Source: Pardosa pseudoannulata
Taxonomy: Eukaryota; Arthropoda; Arachnida; Araneae; Lycosidae
Direction of reading: 5' to 3'
Assembly: GCA_032207245.1 (NCBI GenBank)
Contig: CM063500.1
Coordinates: forward strand, 41,897,110-41,961,109
DNA: 64,000 nucleotides
Part shown: piece by piece, positions 50,409 through 62,771 of the stretch
Numbering within the stretch: position 1 is the first letter of the stretch
Layout of the letters: every line of letters begins with the position of its first letter
The notes under the pieces: model-generated
Seen by the model: only the letters and a program-made list of their open reading frames with translations
The model's database searches: none
Told to the model about the DNA's origin: nothing
Program-made: the position numbers and the translations under genes

Positions 50409-50894
50409 AATTATAATCCATTGGATACGTCTTTTTTAATTGAGAGTTCATCTGACAGTGAAACAGAAAGTAGTATATATAAAGGACAAAAGAAATACTA
50501 TAAGAAAATATTTCGCCATCTTTTAGATTTAACAATATCTCATTCTTTTGTTTTGTATAAGAAAAATTCTGGGATTAAAGATCAGATTGACTTTAGATTG
50601 AGCTTAATTGAAAAAAATATAGGAGTATATCATACAAAATCTCAGTTAGATTCTTATGGAAAGTATGCTAATTTCGATATCTCATTAAGATTAACTGAAC
50701 GCCATTTCCCAAGTTATGTGCCACACACATCTTCTAAAACTAAGGCAAGGAGAAGATGCATAGTTTGTGCTTCTAAGCGTAATTCTGATGGTAAAAGAGT
50801 AAGAAAAAAATCTAGGTATATGTGTACAGCTTGTGATGTCGGCTTATGTATTATCCCTTGCTTTGAAATGTATCACACAAAAGAAGATTTTTGA
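50409..50894 (+). pseudogene. piggyBac transposase remnant (N-terminal acidic start fused to C-terminus)
   Basis: An open frame of about 160 codons following a stop at 50,406; no ATG near its start (first candidate codon is TTG at 50,421). Counted from there: an acidic-serine stretch at 8-18 (ESSSDSETES) as in piggyBac N-termini, then at 25-48 YYKKIFRHLLDL..., resembling the helix after the catalytic domain, LTERHFPSYVP at 91-101, and the cysteine-rich domain with C113, C116, C135, C138, C143, C147 and H152 (CFEMYHTK). All DDD catalytic positions are missing. The abrupt change from acidic stretch to C-terminal helix suggests an internal deletion fused the two. It ends at TGA after KEDF. DNA-end binding by the cysteine-rich domain is known for the family; whether this piece is expressed is unknown. 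Confidence 0.85.
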
Positions 50895-51285
50895 TAGTAC
50901 AAATATAAGTATATTTTGGGTGATAAAACTTAGTTTTCATTAAATACATTATAAATTAATATTTAATTTCTTTTTTTATCACAATCTCCATCCATGAAAA
51001 TTTTGAGCTATGTTTATTATAAGACCAAGCAATAGGGAAGGGGAGCATGAGCTAAAGTTTGCTGCATTGCTTTTTACGACTGAATTAATTAAAAGTGCAT
51101 TTCCAAATGTAATATTTTTAAATCACATATTTAATTAAAACTTATTTTCAAAACAAACATTTCAATGTTGTATACATTTAATTTAATTTCAATAGTTTTG
51201 TTCCAAGTTGCTCACACATTTAATGAAATATACTATATAGTTTTAACCATGAATATATGTATGTATTTATATAGACAAATATTAA

Positions 51286-51287
<2 letters not shown>

Positions 51288-51356
<69 letters not shown>
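51288..51356. repeat. Compound microsatellite (TA)n(TG)n
   Basis: About 19 TA repeats followed by about 15 GT repeats, inside the piggyBac-type element. Confidence 0.97.
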
Positions 51357-51359
<3 letters not shown>

Positions 51360-51442
51360 CACTCATATTTTTAATAAGGCATTTTTTGTTTTAGGTTTTT
51401 GAAAAGCCTAAGCTATTACTTCCCTGCTCGATTTCTCAACTA

Positions 51443-51445
<3 letters not shown>

Positions 51446-51482
<37 letters not shown>
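51446..51482. repeat. Microsatellite (GT)n(AT)n
   Basis: gtgtgtgt followed by about 15 TA/AT repeats. Confidence 0.95.
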
Positions 51483-51487
<5 letters not shown>

Positions 51488-52384
51488 ACTTTTAGTCATT
51501 TTATGTTGTTTTAGTTGAAAATTAAGGAAAGTTAAGGGAGGGAAAGGGGGAAACTGGGACCAGTGCAATTTTTAATTCTCCCTCCTCTTTTCAGAAAATA
51601 TACACTAATTTCAGACTTGTTTTACGTTTCATTAAAGAAAAACTTCTTTTATATATAATTTTCTATTTAATTATTGCTTGACTTCTTATTTACCAGTTAA
51701 GCTTCGTACATTCCTATGAGAAATTTCAGTATAAATCGCTCACCCTTTTTTATCTTTCCCATCTTAGTTCAGAATCCAGGACATCTAAATTATCTATTTG
51801 TCCCAGGTTGTGATTTATCTCAAATTCTATTTCAACTACATATAGAAAACTATAAAGAGATATTCTTTACTTTGTCCTTTGAATTTTTAATTAAAAGCAA
51901 TACTTTTTAAATATTAACTAAAAGACCCATTATCCATTTTTTATTTTTTGAATTTTTAAAGAACTTACAATTTTTATTTTTAAACTCCCAAAGTCAAATT
52001 AATTATCTTATTTCTATATAAAAATGGAAGAAAATGACCTTTTTAAACAGCTCCTCATTTGTGAGTTAAATCAAATATAACATGCATTTACATTTTTAAA
52101 ATTAATTTTTGAAATTTTATTATTTTAAATTTGTATTATTTTCTGTATGTATAATACTTGTAGAAACACATTTTTGAGAAAAAATATTACAAAGCGATAA
52201 TAATTGAAAGAAACTAATTTTGAGTAACGGAACTCCTTTGCCTTGCAGGGAAAATAACTTAAAAGTAGCCTGACAACTTTTAAACGGGCAACTCTGGTAT
52301 GGTGCGGTATTTTCCGTCTGGAATTTACGAAAGGGGTGGCTGCTTTGAAAGGGAAATAGGTGGGGAGGGTGGTCGGTGGATGGG

Positions 52385-53869
52385 TTAAGGCTACAAGAAT
52401 ACGATGTCTCTATATCCTATAAGAGCGGAAAAAAACATAAGGACGCAGATTGTCTTTCGAGACATCCCATTGAATTTGACTCTCCTGGAGAGGCCGGAAT
52501 CATTGCTGCATTTACGGATATCGCTGCCGATAAAAGGAATGATCCGAAGTTGGCAGAATTAATTCATGCTCTAGAAAAGTCTGAGCCTGTCAAGGGAGAA
52601 TTCACACTCATAAGTGGCGTCCTTTGTAAGAAGAATTACGATCCGTCCGAGAAAAAGTGGTTACCTGTAATCCCTCGGCACCTGCGACTGGACGTTCTTC
52701 GACATTTCCATGACGCGTCTACTGCGGGTCACTTAGGGTTCGCTAAAACTTACGACAGAATCAGGAAACGATTCTTTTGGCCTAGACTGTACCGTACTGT
52801 GAGACATTATGTTTCTCACTGCCGTGAGTGTCAAAGAAGAAAACATGTACCTCAAAAACCACCTGGTCGCCTTATCTCCATCCCTCCAGCTGTAGCCCCT
52901 TTCCACCGAATCGGTATAGACTTGCTGGGTCCATTTCCTAAATGCCACAGTGGAAATAAATGGATTGTCGTGTGTACTGATTATTTAACACGGTATGCCA
53001 TAACTAAAGCTCTGCCAAAAGCCGATGCCAGCGAAATAGCCAGATTCCTGGTAGCAGATATTTTATTGAAGCATGGAGCACCGAGGGTTCTGATCACTGA
53101 TCGTGGAAAAGTCTTCCAATCAAGGCTGGTATCTGAACTCATCCGATGTTGCCAAGTAAAGCATAGCATGACTACCGCTTACCATCCTCAAACTAATGGA
53201 ATGACCGAACGATTTAACAAAACGTTGACAGTTATGATGTCCATGTATGTCGATGTCGAACAAAGAGACTGGGATTTGGTATTGCCGTTTGTAACTTTCG
53301 CATATAATACTGCAAAGCAGGATGTTACGGGGTTTACTCCGTTCTTCCTACTTCACGGGCGTGAAGCCGAGACTACCATGGACACCTTATTTCCATATCA
53401 ACCCGGGGATCAAACGGACGATTACCTTGAGCACTTGGTGACGACAGCCGAGGAATCAAGACAATTAGCTCGCCTAAGAACGTTAAGTGCGCAACAGAAG
53501 GATCGAGAACGTTATGACGCCACGCATAGAAAAGTATCTTATCAACCTGGTGATCTAGTATGGATTTTTACGCCTATACGTAAAGTGGGGATTTCCGAAA
53601 AGCTCCTGAGACGTTATTTTGGCCCATATAAGGTCCTGAAACGAATATCTGACGTAACGTGCGAAGTTGAAGATTTTGACCCTATGTCGAAACGGAGAAA
53701 AACCAGGGATACCGTTCACGTCCTTCGGATGAAACCTTATTGTGACCCTGACAATCAAGGCATTGACGACACCTCTAATGATAACCCTCATCGATCAGAC
53801 ACCGAACCTGCCGGATCAGCGAGATCCGAAAGAAAACCCTCGAAAATGACCGAACAAATATCCCTGTGA
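52385..53869 (+). pseudogene. pol: Gypsy pol fragment 2: integrase
   Basis: About 494 codons without interruption. Numbering from 52,376: the end of RNase H with the DADCLSRHP motif (22-31), the HHCC zinc-binding domain with H112 and H119 (HDASTAGHLG) and C149-x2-C152, and the catalytic core with D182 (GIDLLGP), D242 (ITDRGKVF) and E278 (GMTERFN). The C-terminal GPY/F module follows (RRYFGPYKVLKRI, 412-424). No chromodomain is seen. All three catalytic acids are present, so this integrase looks intact as a sequence, but it lacks its own translation start because it is cut off from pol upstream; the first codons in this frame belong to the inserted element. Ends with TGA 67 bases before the 3' LTR. 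Confidence 0.95.
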
Positions 53870-53922
53870 CTCGGTCTAGAGCTAGGGCCGAAGCGGTCGA
53901 ACGACAGCGGGACGCTGTCGTC

Positions 53923-53938
53923 TGAGGGAGGAGTATAA
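53923..53938 (+). other. Polypurine tract of Gypsy element
   Basis: gagggaggagtataa immediately before the 3' LTR start TG (53,939). A purine-rich stretch here is the normal plus-strand primer site. Confidence 0.75.
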
Positions 53939-54279
53939 TGCCACATTTCAAACGACACTACCGAGCTCCATGACGCAATGGTTAGAGTCGCGGGCTACGA
54001 ACCGAAAGGTCTCCGGTTCGATCCTGCGTCAGGACAAATTTGTTTCCGTAATTTTATGTTCGATTTCTTAAATAGTCAAGAAGACTTCTAAATTATGCTA
54101 ATTTTCTGTTGCATTAAAATATTTCTAGAAGGTTCTGTTACCTTATAAAAGCCTCTGTAAAAACTGCGAGCGGCAGTTGTTGTTTTGAGTACGAGCTAGG
54201 TAGCTTGGGCTTTAATAAATTGTTATTTCTTAAGCCTGACTCTTGATTGTGTTCCACCTGTACTTTCATCTACGTGACA
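53939..54279 (+). repeat. Gypsy 3' LTR
   Basis: 341 bp, same ends as the 5' LTR (TGCCACATTT ... ACGTGACA), with the tRNA-like segment at 53,963-54,034, TATAAAA and AATAAA at the same offsets (5,151 bases downstream). Confidence 0.95.
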
Positions 54280-54280
54280 A

Positions 54281-54876
54281 TATGTATCTTAATATGCCCC
54301 TCCCCCGCCAAGAACAAACTAGATTTATGAACCTTAAACCCTCTAGTTTGAAATTAAATATGTTTTTTTTTTCTAGGTGCTTTAGTACTACAGTAAATTT
54401 CGTGGTGAATTGGACGGTAGCATCATATATTTTATTATGATCTAAATCCACTTCAAAGTTATGTGCACAGGATCAGAAATGAACTCTATAGTTAAAACTG
54501 ATAAAGCAGGGTTTAAAACCATTAATAAAATTGGATGGAGTCTTCATAGTCTGAGGAGCTAGCTAGCTAACTGTAATTGGAATATATTCAACACTATTGT
54601 TAGATTTACCGGCTTTGATAATTTTTTTGTCGTCAAACTTTATTTGAGGTGTTCTGCATACAGAATTGGGTATTTTAAAATTTTAAAATAAAACTTTTCA
54701 TTTGAAATACGTATAAAAAAAGGAGCAATGTAACTGCAAAATCTAGGAAACACAAGAAAATTTGACAATGTTTCCGTAAATTCATTGCGAGATTCAGATG
54801 CTAAATTCAAGAAAATGATGTTACCAGATTCTTTAAAAAACAATAATACCTTTAAGCATGAATTATTTGGTCCAAG
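54281..54876. repeat. 590-bp direct repeat, copy 2 (right of Gypsy)
   Basis: Directly abuts the end of the 3' LTR (...gtgaca then atatgtatc). It continues past ggtccaa into gtttaataacatttt, whereas copy 1 there runs into cacatttcaaacacac and the 5' LTR. Confidence 0.9.
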
Positions 54877-55128
54877 TTTAATAACATTTTAATTATATCA
54901 AAATATTTTGTTGAAATTGGCAAGAGAATAAAACTTTTCAGGCGACTTTCGGTTTAAAAAAGATCCCTTCCGGTATTAAAATTAACTTTGGACTTTCATT
55001 AAAAATGCTATAACTCTGATTCTAAATGAGATAGAAGCAAAGTTTAAGCGGTTATGTATAGATATATTAGATTTTAATAATATACTAAAATTTAAAAATT
55101 GATATTTTGTTCGAAATTCACGTTTTAA
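54877..55128. other. Right part of the TTAA-bounded host element, non-coding
   Basis: No coding sequence; ends in the right terminal inverted repeat at 55,129-55,143. Confidence 0.5.
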
Positions 55129-58100
55129 AGGTGTACAGATGCCTTAAGTTTTATACAAAATTCTAATTCACCATAACTTCTTGTATAAAAAGCAATAGAT
55201 AAGACGTGTTTAAAAATTGAAACCTAATCTCTGTGGTGTATCATAAGTAATTTTATTTTTCCTTTAATCATTCAAAAAGTACATTTTAAAATTAACATAG
55301 TTTTTGCATGAGTGTATTAGACCATGTTTAGTTTCTGGTTGTATTTCAAACGTTTGTAAACATAAATTACGTAACTTCACATGGGAATAAACATTTTTAT
55401 TATATTTCAAAATCTCAAAGCGAAATATTCCGCTAAGGCTTCTGAGCATACATCTCGTGAAGAGGTCCACTGAAATGAAAAGTTAGTAATAATTTTTAGC
55501 ATTAATTAAAAAAGTATTTGAAAATAAAATATATTTATAAAGAGAGCTATGCAGTCTGTGAGTTTCAGTAAAACTTTTCTAATTCAGTTACTAGAAGCAT
55601 GTTAAGGTAGTTAAATTTTCTCCAGTAGATAAGATAGTAACTCTATGTAAAATGTTGTTTAGTTTCAGATAAAATTCTTTTATTTTTGGTACTTTTAAAT
55701 AAAAACAAGCCATAGGTAATATATGTTTAAAAGTCGAGGCATTATGTCTGTGATGTATCCAAACTAATTTTAATTTTTCTATAAACAGTCAAAAAGTACA
55801 TTTTAACTTAGCTTACTTTAACTTGTCTCGATTACACGATGTTTACAGTTTGGTTTTATTTCATACGTTTACAGACATAAATTGCGTAACTTTACATGGA
55901 AATGAACTTTTTTATTATATTCTAAAATCTTAAAGCGGAATATTCCACCTAAGGCTTCCATACATATGTCTAGTGAAGAGGTAGACTGAAATTAATAATT
56001 AGTAATATTTTTAAATTTAATTAAAAAAGGATTTTGAAAAAAAATATATTTATAAAGGGAGCGATGCTGTCTGTGAGTATACTGAAATTTCAATAAAAGT
56101 TTTCTAATTCATTACAAGGAGGATGTTAAGGTAGTTAAATTTTCTACTCTAGTTAAGATAGTTAGTAATCAATGTAAAATGTCGTTTAGTTTCATATAAA
56201 ATTCTTTTCTGTTTTGGTAATGTTGGATAAAAAAAGTTATAGCTAATACTTGTTTAAAAATTGAAACTTAATGTTTGTGGTGTATCAGAAGTATTTTTAT
56301 TTTTACTATAACCGGTCAAAAAGAACATTTTTAAATTAAATTATTTTTGCATGTCTCGATTACAAGATGTTTTCGGTTTAGTTTTATTTCAAACGTTTAT
56401 AAGCATAAATTGCGTAACTTCTAATGGCAGTAAACATTTTATTAATTCCCAAAGGAGAATATTCCTCATAAGTCTTAAGTGCATATGTCTCGCGAAGAAG
56501 TGATCTGAAATGAAAAGTTGCTATCATTTTATAATTTTAATTAAAAGTAGAACTTGAAAAGAAATATGTTCCTAAACGGAGCGGTGAAGTTTGTGAATAA
56601 ATTGATGTTTCAGTAAAATTTTTATAATTGATTTAGGGAACTGCTGTTAAGGTAGTTAAATTTTCTTCTATATTTAAGATAGTTAGCCAGTCTATATAAA
56701 ATTTTCTTTAGTTTTAGATAAAATTCTTTTATTTTTGGTAATTTTAAATGAAATCAAGCCATAGCTAATATTTCTTTAAAAATTGAAACATTATGTCTGT
56801 GATATATTAAAACTAAGTTTAATTTTTTTATAATCATTCAAAAAATACATTTAAATTAGCATATTTTTCCATATCTGTATTACATGATGTTTTCCATTTG
56901 GTTTTATTTCAAACGTTTCTAAGCATAAATTGTGTAACTTCAGATCTCAATAAACATTTTATTAGTCCCAAAAGAGAATATTCCTTTTAAGGCTTACGTT
57001 CTTATGTCGCGTGAAGAAGTGCACTGAAATAAAAAGTTGGTAATATTTTATCATTTTAATTAAAAGAAGGATTTGAAAAGAAATAGATTTTTAAACGGAA
57101 CGGTGCAGTTTGAGAATATAGTGAAATTTCAATAAAAGTTTTCGAATTGATTTATCAGACGGATGTTATGGCAGTTAAATTTTCTTCTATATTTAATAAG
57201 ATAGTTAGCAAGTCTATATAAAATTTTCTTTAGTTTCAGAATAAATTCTTTTATTTTTGTTAATTTTAATAAAATCAAGCCATAGCTAATATTTATTTAA
57301 AAATTGAAAGATTATGTGTGTGATGTATTAAAACAAATTTTAAATTTTTTATAATCAGACAAAAAGAACATTTTAAATAAGCTTCATTTTACATGTCTCG
57401 ATTACACGATTTTTTCGATTCGGTTTTATTTCAAACGTTTATAGGCATAAATTTCGTAACTTCAAATGGCAATAAACATTTTATTAATTCCCAATTAGGA
57501 GACTATTCCTCTTAAGGCTTACGTGCATATGTTTCGTGAAGAAGTGAACTGAAATAAAAAGTTGCTAATATTTTATAAGTTTAATTAAAAGAAGAATTTG
57601 AAAAGTAATATGTTTCTAAACGGAGCGGTGCAGTTTGTGAATAAAGTGAAGTTTCAGTAAAATTTTTATAATTGATTCAGGAAACTGCTGTTAAGGTAGT
57701 TAAATTTTCTTCTATATTTAAGATAGTTAGCCAGTCTATATAAAATTTTCTTTAGTTTTAGATAAAATAAATTTATTTTTGGTAATTTTAAATGAAATCA
57801 AGCCATTACTAATATTTCTTTAAAAATTGAAACATTATGCCTGTGATATATTAAAACTAAGTTTATTTTTTTTTATAATCATTCAAAAAATACATTTGAA
57901 TTAGCATATTTTTCCATATCTGTATTACATGATGTTTTCCATTTGGTTTTATTTCAAACGTTTCTAAGCATAAATTGCGTAACTTCAGATCTCAATAAAC
58001 ATTTTATTAGTCCCAAAAGAGAATATTCCTTTTAAGGCTTACGTTCTTATGTCGCGTGAAGAAGTGCACTGAAATAAAAAGTTGGTAATATTTTATCATT

Positions 58101-60916
58101 TTAATTAAAAGAAGGATTTGAAAAGAAATAGATTTTTAAACGGAACGGTGCAGTTTGAGAATATAGTGAAATTTCAATAAAAGTTTTCGAATTGATTTAT
58201 CAGACGGATGTTATGGCAGTTAAATTTTCTTCTATATTTAATAAGATAGTTAACAAGTCTATATAAAATTTTCTTTAATTTCAGAATAAACACTTTTATT
58301 TTTGTTAATTTTAATAAAATCAAGATATAGCTAATATTTATTTAAAAATTGAAACATTATGCCTGTGATGTATTAAAACAAAGTTTAATTTTTTGTAATC
58401 CGTCAAAAAGAACATTTTAAATTAGCTTCATTTTACATGTCTCGATTACACGATGCTTTCGGTTAGGTTTTATTTCAAACGTTTATAGGCATAAATTGCG
58501 TAACTTCAAATGGCAATAAACATTTTATTAATTCCCAAAGGAGAATATTCCTCTTAAGGCTTACGTGCATATGTCTCGTGAAGAAGTGCACTGAAATAAA
58601 AAGTTAGTTAAATTTTATAATTTGAATTAAAAGAAAAATTTGAAAAGAAATATGTTTCTAAAGGGAGAGGTGCAGTTTGTGAATATAGTGAAGTTTCAAT
58701 AAAACTTTTCTAATTGATTTAGCAGACGGGTGTTAAGGTAGTTAAATTTTCTTCTATATTTAAGATAGTTAGCCAGTCTATATAAATTTATCTTTAATTT
58801 GAGATAAATTCTTTTCTTTTTCGTAATTTTATATAAAAACAAGCCATAGCTAATATTTGTTTCAAAGTTGAAGCCTTATGTATGTGATGTATCAAAAGTA
58901 GTTTTATTTTTTCTATAATCAGTCAAAAAGTACATTATAAATTTGCATATTTTCCCATGCCTCGATTACACGATGTTTACAGTTTGGTTTTATTTCGAAC
59001 GTTTATAAACATAAATAACTTAACTTCACATGGAAATAAATTTTTGTATTATATCCTAAAATCTCAAAACGAAATATTCCGTTTAAAGTTTCCGAGCATA
59101 CGTCTCGTCAAGAGGTTCACGGAAATGAAAATTTAGTAATATGTTTTAGCTTTCATTAAAAAAAGAATTTGAAAAAAAATATATTTGTAAAGGGAGCGAT
59201 GCAGTCTGTCAGTGTCTGTAAAAGTTCTCTAATTCAGTTATAAGAAGTATATTAAGGTAGTTAAATGTTCTCCTGTAGATAAAATAGTTAGTAAATCTAT
59301 GTAAAATGTAGTTTAGTTTCATATAAAATTCTTTTCTGTTTTGATAATATTGGATAAAAAAATTCATAGCTAATACTTGTTTAAAAATTAAACTTAATAT
59401 CTGTGGTGTATCAGAAGTAATTTAATTTTTCATATAACGAGTCAAAAAGAACATTTTTAAATTAAGTTATTATAACATGTCTCGATTTCGGTTTGGTTTT
59501 ATTTCGAACATTTTAAGCATAAATTGCGTAACTTCACATGGCAATAAACATTTTATTAATTCCGAAAGAAGAATATTCCTCTTAAGGCTTCTGTGCATAT
59601 GTCTTGTAAAGAAGTCCACTGAATTGAAAAGTTAGTAATATTTTACAGCTTTAATTAAAGGAAAAATTTAGAAAAATATGTTTCTACAGGATGAAATGGA
59701 GTCTGTGAATATAGTGCAGTTTCAGTAATTTTTTTCTAATTCAATTACCAGATGGATGTTAAACTTTCTTCTTTATAGTTAATAGTTAAATATTCTCCTT
59801 TATTTAAAACAGTAAGAAAGTCTATATAAAATTTTGTATAGTTTCAGATAATATTCTTTTCTTTTTTGGTAATTTTAGATAAAAATATGCCATGGCTAAT
59901 GTTTCTTTAAAAATTGACGACTAATGTGTGCTGTATCAGAAGTAATATTATTATTTTTAAATTTTTTATAAAATTATTTTCTTTTTTGGTAATTTTCGAT
60001 AAAAACTTTAATTAATTGATTTACCAAGTACTAAGGTAGTTACATTTCTCCTATATTTTAGACAGTTACAAAATCTATGTACAATTTTCTTTAGCTTTAG
60101 ATGCAATTCTTTTCTATTTTGAAATTTTAAATAAAACAAAGACATAGCTAATATTTGTTTAAAAATTGAAACCTAATGTCTGTGGTGTATCAGAATTAAT
60201 TTTATTATTTCTATAACAATCAAAAAGTACATTTTTAAGTTAACATACTTTTTACAGATCTTGATTACACGATTTTTTGGTTTGGTTTTAACTTCAAATG
60301 TTTATAAGCATAAACTGCGTAACCCAATAAACTTTTGATTCCCAAAGCAGAATATTCTTCTTAACACTTACGTGTATATGTCTCTTGGAGAAGTGCACTA
60401 AAATGAAAACTTTTTACTATTTTATAACTATAATTAAAGGAAGAATTTAGAAAAATATGTTTCTAAGAGAACAGTGAAGTCTATGAATATAGTCTAGTTT
60501 CAGTAAAACTTTTTTAATTGATTTACAAGGTGCTAAAGTAGTTAAAGCAGTTAAAGAAGTTATAATGTCTATGTAAAATATTCTTACAATTCTTTTACTT
60601 TTTTGTGATTGCAATTAAAAAAAAACATAGCTAATATTTGTTTAAAACTAGAAACCTAATATCAATGGTGTATCAAAAGTAATTTTATTTTCCATAACCA
60701 GTCGAAAAGCACATTTTTAAATTAACATACTTTTTACAGGTCTCTATACAAAATTTTTTGGTTTGGTTTTAACTTCAAACGTTTATAAGCATAAACTGCG
60801 TGACTTCACTAAAATCATTTTATTAATTTCCAAAGCAGAATACATTTACTTAAGGATTCCGTACGTACGTCTCCTGAAAAAATGTACTGAAATGAAAAGG
60901 TGGTAATATTTTCTTA

Positions 60917-61792
60917 TACCCTATATAATAATAACCTAATTTATCTAAATGTCTGTCCTCGAATTTATGAAGCTGTTGTACATGGAATGGATAGAGACAT
61001 CCATATTGGATTTTAGATGGGTAAGAGTTAGCAACGTTCGAAATACAATCCTTCCCCTCTTTTTAGCATTTAATGCCATTATTTCAAGCCCTATTTCCCC
61101 GGTTAGGATCAGGCGATTAAATTTATCATCTTATCACATAATAAATAGATAAAAATAACATTTTTTTAGCATTATGACATCATCCCTTTAACCATTTCTT
61201 ATTTAAAATTATTTAGATATCGTCTTCATTATTTCCGTACGTTTTATCATTGAACTTAGATATTACGTAAATAATTTTCTTTTACATTTGGCTTAAATAA
61301 TATATTAGGTACATAGGTGGTAATTTTAAATTAAAACATCCATTATTTTGTGTTCTTATGAAAATTTTTATCACCGGTATTAACAACAAATTCTTAAAAG
61401 TCTAAGAGTCTATTTCACGGATTAATAAATATCTAATGATTATATTATGCATCTTTGAAAATTAAGAATCTTGTTCGTTTGTGTGTGTGTGTTTTTATAC
61501 ATAACCACAAGGTTTGCAATCGATTAAGTACATTTTGGAAATCATTCATATATACCACCAAATAATCACTGTCAATATTAAAACTTCTGCTGTCCATCCT
61601 ATCACGTAATATGAAAAGATAAGATAAAATTGAAAACTAACAGGCGGTCAGTAAAGATAAACCAATTATTGAGCTTGTACCAGATAATTCTCAGCCAAAA
61701 ACAAACCATTTTTTACATGCCTTATAGGGTACTTTACAATTCTAGAAAATTAAAATTTTACTGATACGGCCATATTACGGGCTATATGCTAG
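60917..61792 (+). mobile_element. Non-autonomous Helitron, 876 bp
   Basis: The 5' end is taccctatataataataacc (TC changed to TA), the 3' end gggctatatgctag with CTAG at 61,789-61,792 before host T and a decayed hairpin (ggccatattacggg). It follows the same layout as 15,091-15,993. Flanks (ggtaatattttctta / ttttaattaaa) correspond to an uninterrupted site in sibling 525-bp units (ggtaatattttataattttaattaaa). Confidence 0.82.
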
Positions 61793-62771
61793 TTTTAATT
61801 AAAAAAGGTTTTGAAAATAAAAAATATGTTTCTAAATTGAGCAGTGAAGTCTGTGAATATAGTGCAGTTTCAGTAAAACTTTTCTAATTGATTTACCAGA
61901 CGAATGTTAATGTAGTTAAACTTTTTCCTATATTTAAGATAGTTAGCAAGTCTATGTAAAATTTTCTTCAGTTTCAGATAAAATTCTTTTCATTTTTGGT
62001 AATTTAAAAGTGATAGTCATAGCTAACATTTCTCTAAAATTGGAAACCTATTGTCTGTGGTGTATCAAAAGCAGTTTTATTTTTGTAATAATCAGTCAAA
62101 GAGCACATTTTTAAATTAACATACTTTTTAAAGCTCTCTGTTACACGATTTTTTTTTGTTTGGTTTTATTTCAAACGTTTATAAGCATAAAATACGTAAC
62201 TTCACATTGAAATAAACTTTTTATTTATTCCCAAAACAGAATATTACTCTTTAAGCTTACGTGCATATATCTAGTGAAAACATGCACTGAAATGAAAAGT
62301 TTGTAAAATTTTATAACTTTAATTAAATAAATAATTTAGAAAATATGTTTGTAAAGGGAGCAGTGGAGTATGTGTGTATTGTACAGTTTCAATAAAACTT
62401 TTTTAATTGATTTACCAGACATTAAGGTAGTTAAATTTCTCCTAAATTTTAGACAGTTACAAAGTCTATATAAATTTTCTTTAGTTTCAGATACAATTCT
62501 TTTCTTTTTTTTGGGATTTTTAATAAAAAAAAGGCTTAGCTGATATATTTTTTTTAAATTGAAACCTAATGTCTGTGGTGTATCAGAATTAATTTTATTT
62601 TTCCTCTAACCAGTCAAAAAGAACATTTTAAAATTAAATTATTTTTACATGTCTCGATTACATGATGTTTTCGTTTTAGTTTTATAGTTCAAAGGTTTAT
62701 AAGCATAAATTGCGTAACTTCACATGGCAATAAACATTTTATTAATTTCCAAAGGAGAATATTCCTCTTAA

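Larger units (their letters stand above)
49773..52384 (+). mobile_element. piggyBac-type element inside Gypsy pol, 2,612 bp
   Basis: TTAA at 49,769-49,772 and 52,385-52,388; reading across from the first TTAA to the sequence after the second leaves the pol frame uninterrupted (…WSL then RLQEY). Ends cccactgaacgg and, from the right, cccatccaccga share little beyond CCCA. The left 330 bases are GC-rich with a subterminal inverted repeat (49,782-49,851: ggacgcgtcgat / actcgtcc). The interior is AT-rich with microsatellites at 51,288-51,356 and 51,446-51,482. A transposase C-terminus (50,409-50,894) is the only coding remnant, so the copy is non-autonomous. Confidence 0.9.
48788..54279 (+). mobile_element. 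Ty3/Gypsy LTR retrotransposon, internally deleted and split
   Basis: Order: 5' LTR (48,788-49,128), primer site region, truncated pol (RT end, RNase H), a 2.6-kb TTAA element inside pol, the rest of pol (tether, zinc-binding and catalytic integrase), polypurine tract, 3' LTR (53,939-54,279). Gag, protease and the RT catalytic core are missing. RNase H before integrase is the Ty3/Gypsy order. No stop or frameshift is seen in either pol half and the LTRs differ at 2 of 341 positions, so both the element and the insertion in it are young. No 4-6 bp target duplication flanks it (acacac on the left, atatg on the right). Confidence 0.95.
47053..55143. mobile_element. TTAA-bounded element hosting the Gypsy insertion
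   Basis: TTAA at 47,049-47,052 and 55,144-55,147 enclose perfect 15-bp inverted termini (GGCATCTGTACACCT and its complement). Without the Gypsy element and one of the two 590-bp repeats about 2.0 kb would remain. Two diverged units of about 560 bp can be made out at 47.1-48.1 kb (tggtgatcacaaatatattt / ttgtgatcataaacatatct). No transposase sequence seen. The boundary could also be read as TA plus a 16-bp inverted repeat, so the superfamily is not certain. Confidence 0.6.
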
